From the NCBI GenBank assembly GCA_002943765.1, contig PQWQ01000003.1:3099501-3163500 (forward strand): a stretch of 64,000 nucleotides of DNA. Reading direction: 5' to 3'. Both the position numbers and the translations under genes were made by a program. Source of the DNA: Psoroptes ovis (lineage: Eukaryota; Arthropoda; Arachnida; Sarcoptiformes; Psoroptidae). Below the pieces are notes generated by a model that saw only the letters and a list, made by a program, of their open reading frames with translations, ran no database searches and was not told the DNA's origin. Positions 42,601-54,600 of this stretch are shown in pieces (the first letter of the stretch is position 1; the number at the start of each line of letters is the position of its first letter).

Positions 42601-45600
42601 AAAAATTTTTCATTTTGCCGACCAAACTAAGATGGATGATGAATTTATTAATTATTATATGAAACGTGAGATGGCCAAATGTTGGTTTGGTGAGCCTCAA
42701 CGACTGTTCTCGACCACTGATTCCTGCGAAGCAATGCTAAAAATTATGGAAAACGATGTCAACGGTTTGAGAGAATTAGATTTTGATCGATCAGTATCAA
42801 ATGTGACTTATATTAACCGAGCTTCGACTAGTAATGTTTGTCTGATCTGCAATGGTGGCCATCGTACTATTTTTTGTGATGCTAATTTAACGAATACTGA
42901 AAAAGAACAAATCGTCAGAAAGAAAAAATTATGTTTTCGTTGTCTTCGTCCAAATCATTCCTTGAATCAATGTAAATCAAATTATAAATGTCGTATTTGT
43001 CAACAACCTCATTCCGTTGTGATCTGTAGAAATGAACAAGCATCCATCAACCAAATTCAATTAATCCAACAATCAGCTGCTGATATCAACGAGTCGGGAA
43101 ACGCCAACAGCAGCCTAGTGAATTAATATTTTTCAACTGTATTGTAAATAATCATGTTGTCAAAGCTTTCTTAGACACAGGAGCCAATATTACTTGTGTC
43201 TCAAGAAACCTTTTACATAAATTAAAATTAAAATTAGACGAAAATTTTGCAATTAATATCCGACAATTAGACAATACGACAACTTCACTAGGCTGCGTCC
43301 GCATTCATCTTCAAATTGGCAATATTCAACGTTTGATCAAAGCTCATGTCATTAGAAATCTTAATACCGACTTATTATTGGGACTTGATGCTAGTCAGCT
43401 GTACAGCCTCAAATTGGACCTCAATAATAATAAATTGACACAAAATGGCATACCAATAGAATTAAGATCAAACAGATTTTATAACAACAAATCGACGAAA
43501 AAAGTACAACAATCAATAGTTGAAAATAATAATCGGCATAATCATCAACAACAATCAATACAACAATCGACAAAAATTAGTAATCAACAAAATCAATCAG
43601 CAAACATCCAATTCATGATTAATAGTCAACTAGATCAACATCAACTTTCTCAAATATCTGATTTGATTAACAAACATGTAAATTGTTTTTCACAATCAAA
43701 ACAAGATATTGGTCGTATCAATATGGAATATCATCATATTAATCTCACTAATGATATTCCAATTTTCATTCATCCATATCGAGTCTCAGCCAAAGAAAAA
43801 GAAATAATCGATCAATCAGTAAAACAGCTTCTTGAAAATGGTTTCATCAGACCATCACAGTCACCATATTCGTTTCCTGTAACACTTGCTGAGAAAAAAG
43901 GCGAGGGTAAAACCCGTCTTTGCATAGATTATCGGAAATTGAACCGAATAACCGTGAATGATCCACAACCGATTCCACGAATAGATGATATCCTTGATAA
44001 AATGTACGGTAAAAAATATTTCACAAAACTCGATATCAGTTCTGGCTATTGGCATATACAAATGGCATCAGATGATATTTTCAAAACAGCATTTTCAACA
44101 CACGCTGGTCATTATGAATGGACGGTTATGCCGTTCGGGCTGAAAAACGCCCCTGCCACCTTTCAACGTGTTCTTCGACAAATCATCAATAAACATCAAC
44201 TAGTCAACGTTGAGAATTATTTTGACGATCTCATAATTTTCTCCGAAACATTTGATCAACATTTAAATGATTTAGACAAAGTTTTAACTGCTTTCTCGAC
44301 AGAAAATGCAAAATTTAAGCCGAGTAAATGTGAATTTGCCAATGAAAAAATTGATTTCCTTGGTCATACCATTTCATTCAATTCAATCCAGCCAAATAAT
44401 GATAATATCAAAGCATTAATGAATTTTCCGAAACCACAAGATGTCAAACAACTTCAACGATTTTTAGGAATGGAGAATGTTTATCATAAACATATCCCTA
44501 ATCATGCAATGGTTCGTCGTCCATTGACCGAATTACTTAAGAAAGATACAGAATGGATTTGGTCAGAAGAATGCGATAAATCGTTTGAAAAACTGAAAGA
44601 AATACTTGCATCAAAACCAATCTTAACAATTTTCGATCCAAATAAGCCTTGCATTATTTATTGCGACGCCAGTCAACAAGGAATCGGCGCTGTTCTGAAG
44701 CAACAACAATCAAATGGTGATGAATTACCGATTTCTTATTTATCAAGGAAATTGCTAAAGCACGAAGAAAATTACGCGATCACTGAATTAGAGTGCTTGG
44801 CCATCATTGAATCGTTGAAGAAATGGCACTGTTACATTTATGGTCAGCACACAATCATTTACACCGATCACGCTGCATTGCAGTGGTTAAAAAGTTACAA
44901 AAAATTGACTGGTCGTTTGTTCAGATGGTCGCTATTGATCTCAACCTACGACATAGAAATCAAGTATAAAAATGGCTCGGGTAATTATGAAGCTGACGCT
45001 CTGTCTCGAGCTCCACAAGTAAATTTAATCAGCAAAGAAGAAATGACTATTGAACAAGAAAAAATGATTGATAAACACAAATTTCAATTAGAAGATGGAC
45101 TTCGGATCAGGCGGGGTAAAGGTATGACAAAAATAGTAGTTCCCGAGGCATTAAGAAAGAAAATCTTATCCGAAGCCCATAACAAATTTGGCCATCCAGG
45201 TGTCAAAAAGATGATTCATTTAATTTCACCAACTTATTATTGGAAAAACATTATTATTGATATCAGCAATTTTGTCAAACACTGTGAAATTTGTCAAAAG
45301 AACAAAAAGACAAAAGTGAAAAAATTTGCCGTGTTGGAGCAGCTTCCACCTGCTGAATTACCATTCGATTTAATATCGATTGATACTGTTTTGGGTTTAG
45401 GTAAATACGGTTCAAAGAAAAATATGATCCACCTCGTCGTTGATAATTGTACCAGGTATGTTTGGGGATTCCCTCATACATCGACCTCAAAAGAAGCTTA
45501 CATAGGAGTCGTTCAACAAATGTTGAAAATTGGACCAATTAAGAAAATATTAACCGATAAAGGTACAGCCTTTCGTTCATCGCAATATCGAAAATTTCTG

Positions 45601-48600
45601 GAAAAACATGGAATCAAGCGATTATCAACATCAACTGCTAATCCACAATGTAATGGTCTGAACGAGAGAACCAATCAAGAGATCATGAAGCGAATCCGAT
45701 GTAAAATCAATGACCCAAAGACGACACATAAAAATTGGACTAAAATAGCTGAACAAGTGATTCAGGAGTACAATAATACTCCACATAAAAGTACTGGATT
45801 TTCACCAGCCTTCTTATTGTATGGCATTTTGCCTTATGAACAATTTAGAATTGATCCGAATTTAACTATCGATGATGCTAGAAAAATTGCTTTTCAAAGA
45901 TCTAACGAAAGTCACAGTCGAAACAAAAATTATTATGACCAAAGATTTCAACGACCATGTTTTCAAGTTGGTGACAAAGTTTTGGTGGAGATTGCCTGGC
46001 ACCCTAATAACGGGAAATTGACGCCTGTGCTTGAAGGTCCGTACACAATCTCACGGAAGCTGTCTGACGTTAATTATGAAATAGATCGTTCGCAAAGACC
46101 CGATAAACATTCAACAGAAATTATTCACGCAAATAAACTTCGACTATACCACTCTCCCAATGACTTTCAATTAGACGCCGGGAGATGTGATGACTAAAAG
46201 TCTAAAATAGTAATAGTTTAAAAATTTAAATGTAAACAAAAACAAGTATAAAAACACGTTCTTCTAAAAATGTCAATTAACATATTTTTCTTGATTTTAA
46301 GCTGTAAATAATTTTTAAAATTTCAAATAATAAATAAAATTGATTATTAAGTATTACATATATGAGGAAAATGTGCATAATAATAACATCATTATTATGA
46401 TGCGAATAATAAGAATAAAAAAAAAGCAAAGAAAATGATGATGAAATACTAATAAAATGTCAGATACCAAACATTTTTGGTTCAATTCATTCATTCATAA
46501 ATTCATATATTCATCAATTTATTCATTTTTTTCTCATTACTTTATTGATTGATTTCATTTGATTTCATCATTTTCTGACTAATTCAAATCTAATATTTGT
46601 CTATTTTTTAATAAATCAAAGAGAATAAGAATTAATAAATAACCAAAAAACTTACTTGACAAAATATTTTTCTTCCATATTCTTCACCAAAATTTCCAAC
46701 AATTATTCGTACATCTTTGGCCTTGACAATTCGGATGCAAAGTTTGAAACATTTGAATAATTGAATTCAGGATTAATAAATTTGAAAAATTTGAAAATTA
46801 AATGAAATATTAATTAATTGAAATCGATTAATTAATCATTTTGATTTTTTTTAAAAGAAATGAATGGAATGGAATACTTACTTTCAAGTCTTGCAAATAC
46901 ATTTCTGGTTTTAATTCATCGGCAATACTTTGTGATGCAACAATATCAATATCGGCATTGTCTAAATCGGTTAATAATTTACTATGTGGCTGCATGAGTT
47001 ATAAATGAATGAATGTGTATGTTTATGACAAATGAAACAAAAAAGAAAGCATAGAAAAATGAATAATTAACAAAGAATGAATGGTCGAAAAAATGGTTGG
47101 AATCGTTGGAATAATATTAATAATATTGAAAATGAAAATGATGATAAATTAATGAAACGAAACGAAAATTTTTCACTCATTATTTTTTCGGATTCAAAAC
47201 TAATAATTTTGAAACAAATTATTTTTCGATGAAATTAATTTCATTCAGTCAATGTTGTTTTCAGCAATTTGGTAGAATTGTTTTTGTTTTTTCATTAATT
47301 TTAAGGTCAGCAGCAAATCACCAGCAAATAAGGCGGAAACTATTTGCTCTAGTTTATTTGGTAATTTTTTCCAGAATTTATTTCATGTCGAAAATGAAGC
47401 AATTCATTTTCGTTTCATTCTTTGACATTTAAAAATTTTCAAATTTGAAAATAACAAAAAATAGAAAAAAATCAATGGACATTACATATTAACAAGCGAA
47501 AATTATGAAGCATCAAAAACATCAAAAAACAAACAAATGAAATTTTTCATGATCAATACAATCTAAGAAATAAACATCGAATGGGCGGATTATATTATTG
47601 ATTTGATGAAGAAATATTTTTTTTTTCAAATTTTCAAATGCACAAAGCCTACACAAACAAACTCATACACGATTACACATCCACCGTGCACACAACAATT
47701 AAATCAATTCATCATTTCCCAAAGATTCAAAGATTAGGGAATAAATCATTGAAATTATCATTATTTCTTGTTTGGAAATCACAAACAGAACCATGTAGAA
47801 ACGGCATTTCATTTTATGAGCGAATTTCAGTGCAAAAATGGGAAAATTTGCCACTCGAAACACGCAATTCATTAATTATTATCATGAATTTCTCTTTATA
47901 AACAGATAATAATGTTTTATCATCAGATAATTATGATCTATTTTTAATATGATAATTGTTTTGCCTTATCGGCAAAATATGGTAATGATTACGATGAATG
48001 AATATGGACAAACAGACAAACAAACAACACACAGTAATCCTGAACCATTTAAATGTTAATTCATCAAAATCAAATCATTTTGCGATTATTTTTCCCATGA
48101 TTCCGCAGAAACGATTCAATAAATCTTCATACCTTCATATGGCCAACGATAAATTGTTTTTCTCAAATTTCTTCATTATTTTTGCCCATTATTTTTATTA
48201 CATTTTCATTCAATTATTCATCGGATTGGATTGAATCAAAATTTTATACCTTGGAATTTTACGAAGAAATATGATTAATGGTTTTTTGCTGGTTGCATTG
48301 GTGGCAATATTTTTCGCTGGTTATTTTCAATCATTTAAATTTGCCATATGATTTGATATTTGATACACTGAAATACTCATACCCACACAAAAACCAGCAC
48401 CGATTACGATCAAAATCAATTATTTATCATATCAATTATTCGAAAAATCAAGCATATGAATGAATGAATGAATATGAAGAACAACCATTAATTTTTTGAA
48501 TTGTTTTTTTTTCAATCTCTTTGAAATTTGCACGGAATATTTGATTTTTCAATTATTCTAATATGTATTTATCTTATTTTTCAATGATTGATTTACAAAT

Positions 48601-51600
48601 TGTAATCCAGCAACCATGAAAAATAGCAGCAACACCAACAGCAATCAAGGATTCCCGAGAAGATTAAATTGAATTCATGAGAAAAGTCGAAAAATCTACG
48701 GCCAAAAACCAGAGTATCAAGGTATAAACCCTTTGGCTCGGAAGGTGCGTCAAGAGCACCACAATTATTACCATTATTGTTTCACATCATTTCAAATTAA
48801 TGAGGACATCGAGTTATAGGAAGCCAAATTGAAGAAATTTATGGAACAATTGAATTGGAGAAATTGTAGAAAATTCCAAAATTACCAGAAAAAAATTGGA
48901 AAAGTTTTGAATTTTTTTCTATTTTTGTCGAAATTTGCCCTTCATTTGTTGGTTGAATTTTGAATTTCAATTCAATTGAATTTATTTTTGCACTGAAATT
49001 TTTTTTTTTCAAAATAAAAACTTTTTATTGTATTATAAATATTTTTAATGAAACCATAAAAAAATTTTTGTACTTGTTTCAATCACATCTTGATAAAAAA
49101 TAAGAGAAATAAGTGAATGAATTGGCTTCAAAAATTGCATTTTTCTGAATTGCATTTAAATGTCAAATTTCATATGAATTTCAACCGAATTTTATCGATC
49201 AGTAGTCATTGAATTCAAAATTTCAAAAAATGAACATTTTTCATTTATGTAAAATTATTAATTTTTGAATTTAAAATTTTACCCAATCAAAAATGGGAAA
49301 TAAACGACGTAGCATGGAATCCCAAAATTTATCGTTGAATTCATCGCAGAAACATTCGTAGGAACATTCGCCGCAATCGTCGGTGGCCAATAAAAATAAT
49401 AACAACACTACCAAGACCACCATCAGCGATAAACATTTAAAAAATAACTAAAAACGATAAATGAACGATAAATTGAAGACAATACAACTTGGCGATTGTC
49501 GGACCAACTAACAAACAATAATAATTCAAATAAACGTTAATCATTCTTGGGAGAGAAAATGGAATGAAATATAAAATGGAATAAAATAAATTTGATTTAT
49601 CAACGAACCGAATCGAAATGAAACGAATTCGCATTGGAAAGAATATACATTTTACGCCATTTCAAAATTGTTTATTTTTCATTTCATATTTCATTTCGAT
49701 GTTTAGAAATGTCTGAGAACGAATAATAATAATAATAATAATAATGATGGTGATAATAATACACCACCATCAGCAACAGCAACAACTGATACGGATGAAA
49801 ACTTTACCGTTTTTTTTTCATATTTCAAGCCTTTGAATTAGCTCGTTGCATTCGACAGCATTTAGTGTTATTCCATAAGACAATGAACAAAACTATGAAT
49901 AATCACGGCGCCTGACGGGCGCCTGCCGAGTGAAAAAGGATTATTGTTTTCAAAATATATTATTTCATTCATAAATAATAATTCAAAGAGTATATTATTA
50001 AACTTTATATTTTATTTTATATATTTTTTTTCTCGTTGACTGCTTTTATTTCATTTTATTATTATTATTATCGTATATTAAACTATATATCTTTCATTTT
50101 ATATTTAATCATTTGTCGATGATTAATGAGTAGAATTGAATAATATAAATGAATGTGAATGTGAATGAAATATGGAGCCATGTAAATCTATGAAGAATAC
50201 ATACAAAGAAATATAGGAATGGAAAATGAATGAAATTTTTCATTGGTTGAAAAATGAAAATTCAGAACCATGGAATATATTTCTTTCTCTATTTGATACT
50301 GATGACGAATGACATAATGAAAGTCTTGAAAGGAATTAAGACTAAATGTCTAAGAATTTGAAAATTTGATGAGAAAAACTGAATTCAAGAATCAAATATT
50401 CAAGGTTTTGAAAACAACTTTGTTTGTGTGTTTGATGAATAATTTTTGGCCGTAATTTACACCAAATGTATTTTGGAATGAGTAGAATTGAAAAATTATA
50501 CGGAATCATAATTTTAAACGAAATAAACGAGATCTAAATGAGAATAATAATAATAATAAACATTTAATGTGTTTTTGTATGTCACAAACACATTAAATAG
50601 CTTGGAAATTGAATATATGCGATAATCATAAAACTACCGAAAAAAAAATGAAAATGAAACTTGAAATTGCACCCAAAAAAAAAACTGGTAATAGGAGAGC
50701 CTCATAGAACAATTACATAAATCGTTTTGTTGTTTTCATTGTTCAAAAGTTGGTCCAATTTCAATTTGCCGGATTGCTTTTCAACTTGCTTTTCGATTTA
50801 CAAAAACAAATAAACAACCTTACCAGCCTTATCAACCAACCGAGCGACAACCGACCATACAAAGTTTTCAAAAGGCACAAATGGAAATACAATTCCTCGT
50901 TTTCATTTATTTATTTGTTTGTATTTCATTCAATTTCATTTTGGTTATTCGTTTATTATTTATTTGAATTTGTTTTTTCAACATTTTTATTTTAGCAAAA
51001 AAAAAAAAAAAACCAAAAACGAAAATTTGTATTGTTTTGTATTGAATTTCATTATTATTATTGTTCATTGTATAATAATAATGGACACATATAGATGGAT
51101 ATTTATTTGATATATGTCATTTCATTTCTTTCATTTTTTTCAAAAAAAAAAATAAATAAATAAATAAACTAAATTAACAACAGAATGATAATCAAACAAA
51201 ATGAATTTGTTTTCGTTTCGATTCAATGTGACATTGGCTAATGATGACGATTCATAGTTTCAAGATGATTAGAGAGTGAAGGGGTGAGAAGAAACAAGTG
51301 ATTTGTTCAGGATTTTTCACCCTTTTCATCATCGAAATCATCAAAGAAATTATCAAAAAATGAATAAATGAAAAATCATGGTCATTAATGATGATTTCAG
51401 TTGATGACATGAGACACTTTTGAAATGGATTGTAATCACCGTTGACAATCATTTGTTAAATTTTTGAAAATTTTTATTTTAATTCAAAACATAAACAAAT
51501 GGACAAATGAATTCATTTTTTTGGACTATTAAAGGATTATTTTTAATGATTTGTTTGCACCAACGGATGAATTGTGTGTGAATTTTTTGAAATTTTTCAA

Positions 51601-54600
51601 GAAAATTGACAAATTCCAAGTAAACAATTCACAGGATCAAAACAATCAACAAATATAAATCATGGAAATTGTCAAATTTTTAATTGCAAAAAAAAAATTT
51701 TAATTTCAATTCCAATTTCTGTTGAAATCATTATCATTAATTGGTGACAATTTATGAAATTGAAATTAAAAACTGGAACGAAATGAAATATTTTGAAATA
51801 TTTGATTGTTTTTGTTTTGTTTTGATATGTACTTTCATTTCATTCGATTGTTTGTTCATTTCAATTCATTGTTTTTTTTTTTTTTTTTTTTTGAATTATT
51901 TTCGTACATTCATTCATTCATCAAATTCATATTTTTGATGATTCAATTCTCATTAAGTTTGCAGTCATTTCATACATTTGACAAATAAAGCAGCCATGTA
52001 ACAGCATGGCGATTCGATAAAATGAAAATTGCTTCAGCAATTTATAATTATGATTATTTGCTCTCTATTTATTCTGAAAAAATTGTAAATATGAAATCAA
52101 ATTCAAAAATATAAATTCAAATGACATTTTAAACATTTTATTGACAAATATAGGAATAAAAGTGTTGAATATTTATATCATTTGTTTGTTTCATTCATTC
52201 GTTATTTTTTTGTTCCACAATTTTCTCATTATTACTTTGGAAATAAATTTTACAGACAAATGAAAACAAATTTCAAAGACAAATTTCACAAATTGTCACT
52301 TTCGTTGTGAAATATGTCAAATAAGAATAAATAATAATGAAGGAATGATAATAATGGACGAATGATGGAAGTGAAATAATGGCAAATATTTAGGAAATAT
52401 ATGGGGAATAAATGTGCGAAAATGCACATGAAAAAATGAAAAGATGGAATTCAAATATTCAAAATGAAAGGGTAATGAAACGATATCAATAAAAATTCAT
52501 GAGACCCTTTGTACACCAAATAGCATTGTATTAACAAATTTTTATTGCAATTTGAAGATATTTACGGATGCAAAACATTCAGATTCGTTGTTGGCAAATG
52601 CAGAATTTCGTTTGATAATTTTCGATAATGTTTTTAGCTGCTTTTAATACATTAAAAAGCATATTTGTTCGATGCAACTAAAATAATCCCCTCTTGACAC
52701 ATCTTTGAGTGCTTATGTCACATTATCATTATTAAAGAATCATCATGTTGTTTCAGTCAGTCATACAATCCAATTCATGCATCTCATTTCACTCTGTTAC
52801 TTAGTCAATCAATCAAACATTGTATATTTTTTAGAATAAATGAAAATAAATATTCGTTATAAAAATCATTTGAAAAACAAAAATATTATGAAGAAATAAA
52901 CATTTACCAGCATACACAAGCAATCACACAGTTATAATTGATCATCATTTCGATATGAATATTTAACGTTTGCAAATGATGATCAATGGCTACAACAACG
53001 ATTGCTGTAGCATCAAACATAATCATTGATAATCATTTGTTATATCGAGAATCGATCAAAATAAAAATCACAGCTACCAAAGAAAATTGATATTGATTAT
53101 TTCACGTAGTGAAATTCGGAAATGTGGAGCAATATTTGTATCATAGATCTTTGAATTCATTAATATGAGTTTCGAATTGACATTCATTTCGACTTTCATA
53201 TCATTTCATATTAGCTATTCATATTTTTATTTCAATTCATTCGCATATGTCTTTGTTTCTTTTCTTAAATGTTCATTTATTTAAATGAATCGTTTCATAT
53301 CTCATCGTTGTTGCTGCTGTCTGCTTTTATTATTCTCATTGAATTCTTGAATTGTTTTTATTGTTCAAATATTATTATTATTGTTGTTGTTTATTATCAT
53401 TTCTTCATATAATTAAACATATTTCTCTCAATGAAAATTCTTTATTTCATGAAACAAATTCATGGCAAACAAACACACAGACACAGAAACAGTGCTTTAA
53501 ACGAATTGAACAATTCACAAACGAATTTTTCTCCTCAAAAAAAAAAAACACAAGCAATTCATTTGTGTATTATTAGAATGTGAATGGAAATAAAAACTGA
53601 ACCGAAATAAAATGAAATAAAATTAAGATCAAATAAATTCATTTCAAATGAAATAAACAAAGCAATAAAAACGAAAAACAATAAATCGATCATCGATTGT
53701 TGTTGTTGTTGTTGTTGAATGAACATTCAAACATTTTCTCCATAAATATTATCAATGAATATCAATAAAAACTTTTGACATTCAAACACATATGATCCGA
53801 ATAACACATTGATTCTATTATCAACAACAACCGATTGTTTATCGGAATTTTTTTTCCCCGCAAAAATTATCATCATCGATGATGATCATGAAAGATGATG
53901 ATCAATTTTTGAACAACGATATTCTTATTCATTCTTATTACTTTATTGTTGATGCTATTATCATTATATGATCAAAGATTGTTCTCTGGAGATTAACTTT
54001 TTGAAGTGAGAATCGAAAAAAAAATAAAATTTCAATGATATTTAACACGAAGTTATAACTTCATACAAAACATGTTTCGTTCAGAGAAAAAACTCTGATA
54101 TAATTTCTCATTGATTAAATATCGATAGAGCTCGATAAACGATGATTATTTGCTCGACAAAGTTTGCAGACAGACAGACAGATAGTATTGGGCTACCCCA
54201 TTGGTGATTCCATTCAGAATTTTAGGAATTAAAATTCCAATCGATTCCATTCAATTCATCTAAATTCACCCCATTCAAACCCAGAAAAAAAACCTTTTTC
54301 GTTATTCTTTATTGGGACAATTTTACGACAATTTCGTTTACGACAATTCCTTTTCATTATCATCAAACAAATAAGGAAAAAAAACGATGAAAAATCGATA
54401 TGAAAAGATGTGCGTTCATCACTCTGCGTGCTTGTTGGTTTGTTTGCTTGGTGATGATCATAATAATAGAAATTTCTTTGAAGAAGAAGAAAGAATGAAT
54501 TTTCCTTGCATTCTTTGCCAAGTTATTTCACACAAATTCACTCAGACACCAAATGTGTATTATTATTATCAGAACAACAACACCGCCAACAACAACAAAA

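Larger units (their letters stand above)
41780..46358 (+). mobile_element. Young LTR retrotransposon with Ty3/gypsy-type pol
   Basis: 4579 bp with 173-bp LTRs beginning TG and ending CA, flanked by TATA on both sides (41776-41779 and 46359-46362), a 4-bp target duplication. The two LTRs read identically, so insertion is recent. It codes for Gag (41975-43126) and Pro-RT-RNaseH-integrase (from 43084, -1 frame). No env-like frame. It sits in the GABBR2 intron between exons E and F, in the opposite orientation. Gag type and Pol type appear to come from different LTR lineages (see findings). Confidence 0.95.

Noticed and set aside
43861..44061. Minus-strand frame opposite retrotransposon RT
   Set aside because: Shadow of a strongly conserved RT block on the plus strand.
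47638..47901. 87-codon plus-strand frame near GABBR2 exon D
   Set aside because: Starts with ATG but has no family resemblance and is antisense within an intron.
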